Notes: generated from the sequence alone by a model not told the origin. 48,247 nt of DNA from Methylotetracoccus oryzae (GCF_006175985.1 NZ_SRSH01000029.1:1-48247); one strand, 5' to 3'. Shown: positions 7,925 to 17,154, counted from the first letter of the stretch. Made by a program: numbers and translations.

Positions 7925-8869
7925 TCAGGCCGCCACGTCGACCGGTTCGGTGGTCTCGGTGTCGGCCGACTCCGTCGGCTGCGTCGCCAGCAGGAAATCC
8001 ACTGCCCGCTGCGCATGGGCCGCGGCGTTGAAGATGCAGCGCCGGTCGTCTTTCAGTGCCTGCAGCCACGATCCGATGTAAGCGGCGTGATCCTCCCGCA
8101 CCTCGGGCGTGATGCCGAGATCGGCACACAGGAAGGCGGCGCCGAGTTCGGCGACCAGTTCTTCCAGGGCGTACCCTTCATCGCCCCAACGCTTCCGGCC
8201 GAAATCACGGTCCAGACGGGACCCCGCCCCGCTCCAGTGCGTCAGCTCATGCGCCAGGGTCGAGTAATACGCTTCCCTGTCCTCGAACGCTGCGAATGGC
8301 GGCATCTGCACGTGATCCGTGACCGGGGTGTAATAAGCCCGGTTGCCGCCATGCCGCACGAGGGCACCCGTACCCTTGAAGAACGCCTCCAAGCGCGCAT
8401 CGCGCCCCGCTTCGGGTTCGGTCGGCTGCGCGCCGGTCGCATAGTACGCAGGCGGCAAGCCTTCGATCTGCTCGACGTTGAACACCGTGTACGACTTCAG
8501 GAAAGGAACGTCCTTCTCGGTCTCCTCGCCGGTGGCGTCATTCGTCTCGGTCTTGCGGAAGGTGTCGGCGTAGACGACCAGTGAGCCCTTCTCGCCCTTC
8601 CGGACATGGGCGCTCAGCGCATCGGCCTGCTTGAAGGTCAACCACGTCGGGTTGCGGTAGCCGTGTTCCAGGGTCGCGCCCCACAGCAGCAACACGTTGA
8701 TGCCGCGGTACGGGGTGCCATTGGCCCGTAACGGACGGGAAATCCGCCCGACCGTGTTGTCGGCATTCCAGGGCTTCAGCCAGGGGCGAACGCCTTGGGC
8801 CAGATCGGCCAGGATCTTGTCGGTGACGCGGGTGTAAAGGTCCAGCTTCGGGGAAGTCGTCTTGCGCAT
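7925..8869 (-). CDS. ardC: ArdC-type antirestriction protein
   Basis: 314 aa. The N-terminal part (residues 5-125) is the ssDNA-binding ArdC domain, with PWLKPW, RPLRANGTPYRGINVLLLW and GEKGSLVVYA. The C-terminal part is a zinc-metallopeptidase-like domain with an HExxH motif in LAHELTHW, then ALEELVAELGAAFLCADLGI. In IncW plasmid pSa, ArdC protects incoming single-stranded DNA against restriction. It is a common leading-region gene, and here it is the first gene beyond traKLM on the oriT side. Length fits the family. RBS: GGAGCAAGACC just before ATG. Confidence 0.93.
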   Translation of the reverse strand: MRKTTSPKLDLYTRVTDKILADLAQGVRPWLKPWNADNTVGRISRPLRANGTPYRGINVLLLWGATLEHGYRNPTWLTFKQADALSAHVRKGEKGSLVVYADTFRKTETNDATGEETEKDVPFLKSYTVFNVEQIEGLPPAYYATGAQPTEPEAGRDARLEAFFKGTGALVRHGGNRAYYTPVTDHVQMPPFAAFEDREAYYSTLAHELTHWSGAGSRLDRDFGRKRWGDEGYALEELVAELGAAFLCADLGITPEVREDHAAYIGSWLQALKDDRRCIFNAAAHAQRAVDFLLATQPTESADTETTEPVDVAA

Positions 8870-8946
8870 GGTCTTGCTCCTTTATCGGGTGTGGTCTGCA
8901 GCAGCGGCTGCGGGCCTGCCCGTCGGCGAGACCGGGGGGTAGCAAG

Positions 8947-9007
8947 GGCCAGAACAATCACGGAAGGTTTGCGGCGTTAAGCCGGGAAAGCCGTTATTGT
9001 TCTGGCC
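8947..9007. repeat. 12-bp inverted repeat upstream of ardC
   Basis: GGCCAGAACAAT (8947-8958) and ATTGTTCTGGCC (8996-9007) are perfect reverse complements separated by 37 nt. They lie 78-138 nt before the ardC start, where its promoter is expected, so they could be an operator pair or a cruciform or single-strand promoter structure. No known protein is identified. Confidence 0.5.
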
Positions 9008-9797
9008 GGCGCTAGGGGGCGGGGTCCCCTTAGCAAAGCATTCTCCGAAAGAGCCGGTTCATGCCCGGAGGCGGAGCCCCGGGGCGTGATCCGGCAAGAG
9101 GCCGCGGCGGTCGCGGCAGCGTCCGCCGGACCGGCGCACTTTTCGTTTTTCCACATAGCTCACCGCGATTGCATTACGACGGCGTTGGGCCGTCTCCACA
9201 TAGGCGTGCGATGGCGATTTTCTAGGTTCTCAACCGCCGATACGAGAGGTCGTCCCGGCTATTGCAGCGCTGATAACGAGGTGTGTTGACTGAAGATCGC
9301 CGACGGGGTTCGAGCGCCACCGGGTACAGGACCAAGTCGGAGGATTGCGGTCCAATCGGCCGCATCAAGGACATCGAGGTAGTCGTATCAAGCGCTGTAT
9401 CTCTTTGAGCCACCCAGACGTACAAGAAAGGCCCAAGTTCAGCTGACTGTTTATTCCAGACGAAGGCGACCGATGATTTCGGAGCAACGTGACCGCCGAC
9501 TCTCGAGGATCGTGATTGGTCGATTCGGTCGAATGTGACCGATTTCTACGGGATTCCGAAATAGCGGTACGCGTTAACCCCAAATCCGCAAGCTGACGTG
9601 TCCGACTTGAAGGCCGATCAAGACCGCGCATTATCACTCCGTGCTTGACATGGATAACAAAATTGTGATATTTTCTTGATCGCTGTCCTGGATAGGGCGG
9701 CGGATGAAGCAACCCGGACGGGCTGGCTGACGAATATGTAAAGATGATATCGACGGATGGAAATCCGATTGGTTGAGTCAAAGCAGTCGAGTGCCAG
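9008..9797. other. Long intergenic region between ardC and the AIPR-like gene
   Basis: About 790 nt without a supportable gene. Open frames here have no family resemblance and poor composition. Visible items are CCACATAG repeated twice within 60 nt (about 9150-9205), and a candidate promoter for the next gene: TTGACA (9645-9650), 17 nt, then ATATTT (9668-9673) with a TG just before it. The GC content falls from here rightwards, marking the passage from tra backbone to cargo. Confidence 0.5.
9645..9673 (+). promoter_or_regulatory. Candidate sigma70-type promoter for the AIPR-like gene
   Basis: TTGACA at 9645-9650 is a perfect -35 box; 17 nt later ATATTT at 9668-9673 is a weak -10, helped by an upstream TGTG. 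It lies 157 nt before the ATG, leaving a long leader that contains the hairpin at 9798-9829. Confidence 0.5.
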
Positions 9798-9829
9798 CCT
9801 CCCTCACAAACGTGATTGGAGGTTTTTTT
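9798..9829 (+). promoter_or_regulatory. Terminator-like hairpin that contains the ribosome binding site
   Basis: CCTCC (9798-9802) pairs with GGAGG (9818-9822) and TCAC (9804-9807) pairs with GTGA (9812-9815), with a small internal loop. Seven T residues (9823-9829) and then the ATG at 9830 follow. GGAGG is the only good Shine-Dalgarno sequence, so the same hairpin could stop transcription or hide the ribosome site. This is what a built-in attenuator for a costly defence gene would look like. The structure is seen; the function is inference. Confidence 0.55.
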
Positions 9830-11203
9830 ATGTCTACCAAAACTGAAATCAGAGCAACTGAAGTAATCCTACGCATCCAAAATGCGGCCCGCCAGAAATA
9901 CAGGCTGCAAAAAATCACTGGAAATATCCAACTGTCGTCGCTTATCGACCTGATCCATGTCCTAAATCTCGACGCGAATCCGCGTCTCGCGAAGACTGGG
10001 CCGGTTACGCAGGGAATCCAAGAAAGTCTGGTTAGTGAAAGCGAAATCTTTCATTTTATGACAAAAGGTATTCTTCTCGCTGCGAGTGAGGTGGAGGAAC
10101 TCGAACGAAATCGTTTCCGCTTACGTATTGAGGACCCACAGCTTGAAGGCATCTTAGACGGCGGACATAACACGTTGGCGGCCGGACGTCAGATTCTAGC
10201 CGACGTACTCAGCGCTGAGATGGACGAAGAAGCGGTCACTTCAATCCTGAAATCTATCAAGACATGGGAGGATCTCAAGGTCGGATGGAATAGTCACCGT
10301 GCGCTACTTCTAAAGAACCGCGACGCCGTCACGAGCGCTTTAATGCCTGTGGAAATTGTTTTCCCCGGCGAAGAGCCTGGTGCTTATGAGTTTTTCCAGG
10401 AACAAGTTCTCGTAATTAATGCGGCGCGTAACAACAATGCTGAACTTACTGTAGAGACGAAGGCAAACAAACGGGGCTTCTATGACGAGATTCGTGAGAA
10501 TCTCGATCCGAAGCTGGTAGATGAGGTTGAATGGAAGACGAACGACGGTGGGCGAATCAAGGTTCGCGATTTGGTATCCCTCGCTTTAGTGCCACTTTCT
10601 GTCTTGCCCCATAAATCACTTAAAGCAATCTCAACTAACCCGACCGTTTTGTTTTCATCAAAGGGCCAATGCATCCAAATATATAACGATTTAATCAATG
10701 AGAATGGCGTGGTTTCGGAAGTTAAGGGAAACATCATCAAGATTGCAGACTCAAGCGTGAAAAGCGCGTTAGCCCTGATGAAGGATATGCCTCGCCTGTT
10801 TGACCTGATCTACAAGGAAATGCCATCTGCCTATAACGCTGCAGGTGGAAAGTTCGGCAAGATAGAACATGTGGTGATGGCTTCGGAGGGAAAGAAGTGT
10901 CGCTCACGCTATTACAAGCAACCCGTACAATATACCTACGGGGAAGGTTACATTTACCCGTTGGTCTATGCGCTTAGTTCGCTCATCAAGAATGAGTGTG
11001 GGCTACTGTCATGGAAGACTGATCCTGATAAATTCATCTTGTCTCGCCTAGATGAAATCATGAAATCATTTTATTCCATGATACAGGGACAAAACTTTGA
11101 TCCGGCCAGGGTCGGCAAGGCCGGTGGTGCGTACAACTTAGCACGCGATATGTTTGCCGCGGCATACAAGGACGAGATCCTCAAGCAGCATGGTCTGGCC
11201 TGA
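9830..11203 (+). CDS. AIPR-like protein (abortive-infection family), putative
   Basis: 457 aa from the ATG after GGAGG-T7. Residues about 95-135 hold RFRLRIEDPQLEGILDGGHNTLAAGRQIL, which resembles the DGxxT/NGxQT core of AIPR and DGQHR-type proteins. The central block EQVLVINAARNNNAELTVETKANKRGFYDEIRE also fits AIPR proteins known from phage-resistance loci. No signal peptide or membrane segment is visible. Its codon use is more AT-rich than the tra genes. It stands alone with its own terminator, upstream of the helicase/ATPase cassette and the dnd genes. The family match is by eye only; the biochemical role is not known. Confidence 0.6.
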   Translation: MSTKTEIRATEVILRIQNAARQKYRLQKITGNIQLSSLIDLIHVLNLDANPRLAKTGPVTQGIQESLVSESEIFHFMTKGILLAASEVEELERNRFRLRIEDPQLEGILDGGHNTLAAGRQILADVLSAEMDEEAVTSILKSIKTWEDLKVGWNSHRALLLKNRDAVTSALMPVEIVFPGEEPGAYEFFQEQVLVINAARNNNAELTVETKANKRGFYDEIRENLDPKLVDEVEWKTNDGGRIKVRDLVSLALVPLSVLPHKSLKAISTNPTVLFSSKGQCIQIYNDLINENGVVSEVKGNIIKIADSSVKSALALMKDMPRLFDLIYKEMPSAYNAAGGKFGKIEHVVMASEGKKCRSRYYKQPVQYTYGEGYIYPLVYALSSLIKNECGLLSWKTDPDKFILSRLDEIMKSFYSMIQGQNFDPARVGKAGGAYNLARDMFAAAYKDEILKQHGLA

Positions 11204-11226
11204 TCTTGACTAGCTTCGCGTCCCAA

Positions 11227-11261
11227 CGGCTCGGGACTCTTATTTTCCGAGCCGCCTTTTT
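11227..11261 (+). terminator. Rho-independent terminator of the AIPR-like gene
   Basis: CGGCTCGG (11227-11234) pairs with CCGAGCCG (11247-11254) around a 12-nt loop, followed by CC and a T5 run (11257-11261). It begins 24 nt after the stop codon at 11203. Confidence 0.85.
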
Positions 11262-11344
11262 GTCTGCGCGACACGATAAGCGTACGATGCGTCGCGGGGA
11301 TTCAGATGCAGTTGTCGACGCGCAACTCTTCTCGGGTTAACTTC

Positions 11345-11626
11345 GTCGCTGAGGTTGAAGGTGTTCTTCAGATACAATCGTGGGGCCACCGGTCGGATCG
11401 GTAACCTTGGCTGGCCTGCGGCACGGAGGCTACCGCCGACCGTCCGCAGCGTCCGACCGAACAGGCCGGCGACCGCCACCACGCGATCAGCGCCTTTCCT
11501 CCGCAGAAAGGACGGTCCCAACACCGCTTCAAGTTGCTCGCAGGTAATCCGACCTGCCAACACCGCCAGCGGATGCAGTAGGGCGACCTTCTGCTCCAAA
11601 CGTACCCGGGAGGATTCGTCGGTCAT
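11345..11626 (-). pseudogene. Remnant of an IS5-type transposase (N-terminal part)
   Basis: Read on the minus strand, the frame from 11626 gives QKVALLHPLAVLAGRI, then RLPIRPVAPRLYLKN and TFNLSDE, the N-terminal dimer/DNA-binding region of IS5-family transposases. After SDE the frame continues, but the expected VERWxENxxWQ block is replaced by unrelated residues. The catalytic DDE part is absent. About 90 codons survive, pointing to an old deletion. Confidence 0.65.
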
Positions 11627-12582
11627 CGGTCAGCCCCCGAACTAAAATTGCTCAGGTATTGCCATCTATTCCAGCAACATTGGCGCGATTCCGGTACCCA
11701 CCAGCGAAACGCCAAGACTCCACGTGCCATTTTGCTTCCATCCATTCTGTAGGGCCGACTAGGTGGCCGCGCTCACCCTTCGTTGAAACAGTAGGTTACG
11801 TCAACATCCCAGGCGAAGCCTTAAGGGCCAGTCAATACAGTGCGGAAGACACAGGCTCGCTCTCGCCGTCCCCCAAAATCTCAGCCAGCCGGAGTGTCGG
11901 TTGCTCGATATCCGGCAAGACCAGACGACCGATTTGGGCGCGAGCATCCCCCAGATTAGTTCGGCCTGAGTCATACGGGCCTGTACGAACCCCAGTCAGA
12001 TCAGGTCAGAGCCGATGCTGCTTGCGGATCCCTCCGCCTTGTTCGGCGCGAACCGCAATGAAGCCCGACTCACTACTTGGAAGATTGCCTGCTGATCGGT
12101 GGCATCGGTCACAATCGCTTGCAACTAAGGCTAAACGAACAACCTGCAGAGCGGTCAGCTCTAGTCTGCGGCTAAGTCCCTGAAGCTTTCGCGCCACCGC
12201 ACGCGCAGATGTGGCTATTCAAGGCTGCTGGTTGGCGGAGCTTGCTCAGCGCCCTTGTCCTCCGAGCAACGGGGGGGTAACTTGACCGGAGACCGCTGAC
12301 TATAGCTTCCGGAGTCTTGACGGGCGATACTCTGCTGTGACATCGCTGGCCAGCGCGGGAACAGTCCATATCGTCGACTCCCTCCTGATTCTCGTTTCAT
12401 CCTGCCGGGTACGCCCCGGCTTATAGAGCTAATCAGGGTCCGGTTGTCCTGTCGAGTGGGAACGTTCGATGCGCAGAAGCCCGCTCTTGGAAAGAGCATG
12501 CTTGCGCGTCACGAGCGTCGCTGTCGGCGTGCCAATGCGCTGGATAGAAGTTGCATCGGTTCCTCTTCAAAAAACTAATTAA
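11627..12582. other. Decayed intergenic stretch
   Basis: Nearly 1 kb without a supportable gene on either strand. Several open frames exist, but none shows a motif, good start or family pattern. It lies between the IS5 remnant and the helicase gene and is probably eroded mobile DNA. The sequence just before 12583 (CTTCAAAAAACTAATTAA) is AT-rich, and no clear RBS or -35/-10 pair for the helicase gene is visible. Confidence 0.4.
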
Positions 12583-14517
12583 ATGAACCTTTCCGAGGTT
12601 TCCTGGCCATCATTTCTGGAAACATCGTCGAGCGACCTAGTACGGGATTTCTTCGCTCCCGCACTATCGTCCTCGGTGCGCTATGATCGTGGAGTGGGTT
12701 TTTTTTCATCCGGTTGGCTCCGCGCGAACGCGTTGGGCATGGCAGGTTTTGCGGAGGGTGGCGGGCGAGCTCGCTGGATTACCAGCCCTGTCCTTGATCC
12801 AGATGACTGGGACGCCCTCTTAAGGGGAGACGAAGCGAGCCGTGAGCCCATTCTGCGGCAGGCGCTCCTAAGGAATCTACCTGATATTTTGATCGATATC
12901 GAGAGTAATACGCTGAATGCCCTAGCATGGATGGTAGCTGATCGTATTCTTGAATTTCGTTTGGCGCTTCCCGCGAATGAGCTGGCAGGGGGGGAATTTC
13001 ACGATAAGTTCGGGATCTTTACAGACTCGCTCGGGCAAAAGCTAAGCTTCAATGGGTCTTACAACGACAGCATCCAGGGCCTAAGAAATTATGAGTCGAT
13101 CAAGGTGTTTGTTTCCTGGAAGCACGAACATAAAGACTGGGTGGTTGCTGACCAGAAGCGATTCGACACGCTCTGGGACAATGGAGACCCAAACGTGCGA
13201 ATTTACAGACTCCCGGAAGCTGTTAAAGCGGAGATCTTGAAGCTCAGAAGTCGCGATCGTCCCTACGAGTGGAAGCCCTCCCCAGATGACCGCTCGGCTC
13301 CTTCCAATTTGGAGCGCTACCAACTTTGGCCACATCAAATTGAAGCGCGAGAGAAATTTCTGCTGTTAAAACGTGGCGTTATTGAGATGGCAACCGGGAC
13401 CGGGAAAACTCGACTGGCGGTTTCCACTTGCGACAAACTCCTTTCGGACGGAAGGGTTGACACCGTAATCATCTCGGCTGATGGCACCGATTTGCTGGAC
13501 CAGTGGTACGGAGACTTGCTTGATCTGGTGAAGGGCTATCAGCCTCGGTGGGCCATCCACCGCCACTATGACAATTATAAGGAACGGGACAACTTTCTGC
13601 TTAACCCTGCGCGCAGCATCTTGCTCACGTCTCGGCTCTTTCTGCCGCCTTCACTGAAGGGTCTTACCGCGGCCGGTGCTCGGCGGACGATATTAATACA
13701 TGACGAGGTGCACCGCTTGGGTAGTCCGGCCAACCGTGACGCTCTGGCGGGGCTCTCGTCAGCAATCGGCTACCGGATGGGACTCAGCGCGACGCCGGAA
13801 CGTGAGTATGATGTCGAAGGAAATAAATTCATAAGCGCCGAAATCGGCGATGTGCTCTTTCGCTTTAGTCTTGAGGAGGCAATTTCCCAGCGCATTTTGT
13901 CCCCTTTCGACTACCACCCGATACCCTACGAACCTAGTGAAGAAGACCGTACACGCATTCAAGCCGTCTATGCCAAGAAGGCGGCTCGAAAACGCGAAGG
14001 AAACCCAATGAGCAAGGAAGAAGTGTGGACTGAGATTGCTAAGGTTTACAAGACGTCAAAGGCCAAGATTCCTCCCTTTCGGGAGTTCATCGCGCTGCGA
14101 CCTGATTTACTGAATCGGTGCATTGTTTTCGTGGAGACCAAAGAGTATGGCGAGGAAGTCCTTGAGATTATTCATTCGCACCATCATGAGTTTCACACGT
14201 ACTTTGCCGAGGAAGACTCAGAAACATTGAAGCGTTTCGCGAACGGTGAGCTCGAATGTTTGCTGACCTGCCACCGACTTTCGGAAGGCATCGACATCCG
14301 CTCATTATCTTCAGTAATTCTGTTTTCCTCTGCTCGGGCACGGCTGGAGACTATCCAACGAATGGGCCGTTGTCTCAGAGTCGATCCTGAAAATCCTGGT
14401 AAGCGTGCACACATCATTGATTTCGTCCGTAATGACAAGGACATAACAGCAGACGCCGAAAGGGCGGAGTGGCTTGTTAACCTCTCCAAGATCCAGCCGC
14501 AAACGGAGGTGGTTTAG
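12583..14517 (+). CDS. Phospholipase-D-like nuclease/superfamily-2 helicase fusion, likely phosphorothioation-linked restriction protein
   Basis: 644 aa. Residues 1-210 resemble a phospholipase-D-type nuclease half: HDKFGIF (His140, Lys142) then LSFNGSYNDS matches one HxK motif with its Asn/Ser tail. Residues 245-625 form a superfamily-2 helicase: Walker A MATGTGKTRLA (269-279), motif II HDEVHRLG (373-380), motif III GLSATPERE (401-408), and motif VI QRMGRCLR (592-599). This architecture is known in enzymes annotated as DNA phosphorothioation system restriction components. It is followed with no gap by two small/ATPase genes and faces dndEDCB. I infer it cuts or unwinds unmodified DNA; only one HxK motif is obvious, so it may act as a dimer. 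Confidence 0.78.
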   Translation: MNLSEVSWPSFLETSSSDLVRDFFAPALSSSVRYDRGVGFFSSGWLRANALGMAGFAEGGGRARWITSPVLDPDDWDALLRGDEASREPILRQALLRNLPDILIDIESNTLNALAWMVADRILEFRLALPANELAGGEFHDKFGIFTDSLGQKLSFNGSYNDSIQGLRNYESIKVFVSWKHEHKDWVVADQKRFDTLWDNGDPNVRIYRLPEAVKAEILKLRSRDRPYEWKPSPDDRSAPSNLERYQLWPHQIEAREKFLLLKRGVIEMATGTGKTRLAVSTCDKLLSDGRVDTVIISADGTDLLDQWYGDLLDLVKGYQPRWAIHRHYDNYKERDNFLLNPARSILLTSRLFLPPSLKGLTAAGARRTILIHDEVHRLGSPANRDALAGLSSAIGYRMGLSATPEREYDVEGNKFISAEIGDVLFRFSLEEAISQRILSPFDYHPIPYEPSEEDRTRIQAVYAKKAARKREGNPMSKEEVWTEIAKVYKTSKAKIPPFREFIALRPDLLNRCIVFVETKEYGEEVLEIIHSHHHEFHTYFAEEDSETLKRFANGELECLLTCHRLSEGIDIRSLSSVILFSSARARLETIQRMGRCLRVDPENPGKRAHIIDFVRNDKDITADAERAEWLVNLSKIQPQTEVV

Positions 14518-14712
14518 ATGGAAAGCGAAATTGAGTTGGCAATTCGTCAGGCAGTGCTGAAGCATGGGCAATCAGCAGACTTAGCGAACAAACTAGTCGC
14601 GTGGATGAAAGCGTTGAAATCTGGCAACGATCAGATCGAGGACCGTCAGAGCTATGCTCAACGCACCAACGTTCTCTACGAATCCGTAATCATTGGTGAG
14701 TCGGACGACTAG
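14518..14712 (+). CDS. Small hypothetical protein in the helicase/ATPase cassette
   Basis: 64 aa, acidic, all-helical in appearance (ELAIRQAVLKHGQSADLANKLVAW). It starts at the base after the helicase stop and ends 4 nt before the start of the ATPase gene, so it is almost surely translated as part of that operon. No family is recognised. A small adaptor between helicase and ATPase is a possible role by position only. Confidence 0.65.
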   Translation: MESEIELAIRQAVLKHGQSADLANKLVAWMKALKSGNDQIEDRQSYAQRTNVLYESVIIGESDD

Positions 14713-14716
14713 AGCC

Positions 14717-16687
14717 ATGGCTACCGAATTCATTCTCATACGCTGGAGAGCAGAGGGGATGCGATGTCCAGATCACGAGATTACACTCGTTGATTCAGAA
14801 GGGGCACCGAATCCCGTAACACTTATCCAGATGCCCAACGGAACTGGCAAGACCACTACGCTACAGCTCCTGCGAGCTACCCTTTCGGGTGAAGCACGTG
14901 AGTGGCCCTCAGAAACTGTTCGCTCGCTCAGCAAGAAAGGGGCTGTTTCAGAACGAGGCCAATTCCTCATCGAGGCGCTCTGCGACGGAAAGCGTCTAAC
15001 CATCGTGCTCGACCTGGATTTTTTAGAGGGTAGTGCTTCGTACAGCACTACGTTTGGTAGCGGAAATAAACCCGGGTTCCACCCCCCAAGTATACTACAG
15101 CGTTTCCTCCGTCCGGATTTTGTCAGGCTTTTCGTATTTGATGGCGAGCAAGCGGAACACTTGCTTAATCACAAGCATACTAATGCTCATGATGCGATCG
15201 ACAGCTTGTTTCAGCTTCGGTTTTTTGATGGCATGAGAGACAGGGTAAATGAAGTATGGAAGGATCACATTAACAATGCAAAAGCGAAGGATGAAAGGGG
15301 TTTTTCGCGAAGGAAAAATCGAGTTGAAACACTCAGAGAACGATTGGAAGAATGCCGCAAAGAATACAGCCAGGCCTGTATCATACTGACGGGTTTACAG
15401 AAGCAACTAGATACCAAGAAGCGACAGTTCAGAAATGACCTGATAGCCCATAAAGAATATTCGGAACGCCTACGGAGAGCTGATCAAGCACTTCAAGGCG
15501 CAAAGAACGACGTTCACACTAAGGCAAGTGAAGCGCATGCTAGAGTTCGCGATCCGCACGCTTTGTCACCTCGAATAGCGAAGCAGCTTGCAGATTTGCG
15601 AGCGAATCTCGATCGTGTGAAGTTGCCAGAGTCGACAGCGCGCGAGTTCTTTGAGGAACTGGCTGCGGAATTAGAGTGTGTTTGTGGACGCCCGATGGAT
15701 GATGCGTGCCGCAATCACATCCGCGAGCAAGCAGGCCGATATCTTGGGTCCGACGATGTTGCATTGCTCAACGCAATGAAAAGCGACATTTCCAACTTCA
15801 TTGGGACTCACTCAGAAGAGCATGCAATTCAATTGAATGAGCAGCTAGATGCGCTGAGAGAAGCGGTACGGAAAGAAAGCGAGGCCAGGACGATCAAGGA
15901 CGCCATAGAACATGATGCGGTTGCCGACACCGAGCATCCCGAGTTTGAGAGGGTTCACGATGAGATCAGTCGTCTCGAAAAGCAGGTGGCTGAGTCCCAG
16001 AACCTTGTCGAGAAATATCAAGATCCCAGCGATTCACTCGGCGATGACTATACCTTTGGCGTCGAAGTCTTGGAGCGTCGCTATAAAGATGCGGAGCGCA
16101 AACTTGCCGAGATCACGCAGACGATGGAACTGCGAACCAAGAGAGACATCCTTGACAAAATTCTCGCAGATGCGCATGCACTTGCACGGAGCTCGATTGC
16201 CCAGGCCACGGCTCAGCAGGCAAATGACCGTATCGATACATTGATGCCCAGCAATAACATACGTATCAAGGAAATACGCAACTGTCTAGTACTAGAGGGG
16301 CAGGAGGGGGGCAGCATGGGCGAAACGCTCTCAGTGGCCTATGCATTCCTAGCAACCTTTTTTAATAGTGCCGACCACATATTTCCCTTTATCGTTGACA
16401 GTCCCGCTGGTTCCATCGACAACGATATACGTCCACGAATCGCGGATCTAGTGCCTAAATTGACTAAGCAGTTTGTTGCGTTTCTCATCTCCAGTGAACG
16501 GCCCTTCTTCAGCGATCGCCTCCTTGAAAAGGCCTCAAACGAGACTACATTTGTCACGCTGTTCCGGAAGGGTAGCCATCCTATGGAGGAAAGGGCGAAG
16601 GGCGCCGGTGACTGTCAGGAGACACTGGATGGACTTTTGGTACCCAGCGTCGATTTCTTTAACCAATTTCAGAGCCCCAACGACTAG
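14717..16687 (+). CDS. SMC/Rad50-type ATPase related to DndD, with internal cysteine cluster
   Basis: 656 aa from the ATG at 14717; the frame stays open upstream to 14693, but that part overlaps the small gene. Walker A is MPNGTGKTT (39-47); FVFDGEQAEHLL (139-150) matches the FFFDGEQ block also present in the neighbouring DndD. Long coiled coils span about 195-270 and 370-500. Between them lies CVCGRPMDDAC (Cys321, Cys323, Cys331), placed where Rad50 has its zinc hook. The ABC signature is GGSMGETLSVAYAF (531-544) and Walker B is FPFIVDSPAGSID (556-568). It is probably the ATP-driven sensor or clamp of the cassette; the target is unknown. Confidence 0.8.
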   Translation: MATEFILIRWRAEGMRCPDHEITLVDSEGAPNPVTLIQMPNGTGKTTTLQLLRATLSGEAREWPSETVRSLSKKGAVSERGQFLIEALCDGKRLTIVLDLDFLEGSASYSTTFGSGNKPGFHPPSILQRFLRPDFVRLFVFDGEQAEHLLNHKHTNAHDAIDSLFQLRFFDGMRDRVNEVWKDHINNAKAKDERGFSRRKNRVETLRERLEECRKEYSQACIILTGLQKQLDTKKRQFRNDLIAHKEYSERLRRADQALQGAKNDVHTKASEAHARVRDPHALSPRIAKQLADLRANLDRVKLPESTAREFFEELAAELECVCGRPMDDACRNHIREQAGRYLGSDDVALLNAMKSDISNFIGTHSEEHAIQLNEQLDALREAVRKESEARTIKDAIEHDAVADTEHPEFERVHDEISRLEKQVAESQNLVEKYQDPSDSLGDDYTFGVEVLERRYKDAERKLAEITQTMELRTKRDILDKILADAHALARSSIAQATAQQANDRIDTLMPSNNIRIKEIRNCLVLEGQEGGSMGETLSVAYAFLATFFNSADHIFPFIVDSPAGSIDNDIRPRIADLVPKLTKQFVAFLISSERPFFSDRLLEKASNETTFVTLFRKGSHPMEERAKGAGDCQETLDGLLVPSVDFFNQFQSPND

Positions 16688-16695
16688 AAATTGCT

Positions 16696-17154
16696 ATGGC
16701 TTTCCGCCTTCGAAAAGATGCTCGTACCTGGTTCAAGACACTTGAGGGGTCTCTCTCGTCTTCGGCACCACTTTTTGAGCTGTATTACTTTTGCGTCGCT
16801 GTTGGTCTTTCACGCAACCGAAAAGCAGAAATCTCTAACGATGACACGGATGAACTTGTCGACTATTACCCTGGCGAGTTTCGATCCAGAGGACGCGTCA
16901 TAACTGCGTGGTTGATCACCAAGGAGCTTGAGGGCCTTGGAATTTCATTAAACGAGCGACCGCAAATTCATCAGGCCATTAGCAAACTTGTTGATCCGCA
17001 GTCTCCATCGTGGCTGAGCGAACATGGTATGCGGGAAATAAACCGATATGCATCCGGCGGATTTGATGCCCTGAGCGAGTACATTTCTGATCCTCCGCGT
17101 AGCCTTCCAAGTTTCTTAATCAGCTTCCACAGGATCGTCACGCCTGATAATTGA
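16696..17154 (+). CDS. Hypothetical protein, last gene of the helicase/ATPase cassette
   Basis: 152 aa, starting 8 nt after the ATPase stop. Mixed helical protein with several aromatic blocks (LFELYYFCVAVGLS, DYYPGEFRSRGRVITAW), one long amphipathic helix and no signal peptide. I do not recognise its family. Small proteins with a conserved Y-P-G-E-F type block occur beside other defence ATPases, but I cannot name one with certainty. It ends 60 nt before the convergent dndE stop, so it closes the + strand unit. Confidence 0.65.
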   Translation: MAFRLRKDARTWFKTLEGSLSSSAPLFELYYFCVAVGLSRNRKAEISNDDTDELVDYYPGEFRSRGRVITAWLITKELEGLGISLNERPQIHQAISKLVDPQSPSWLSEHGMREINRYASGGFDALSEYISDPPRSLPSFLISFHRIVTPDN

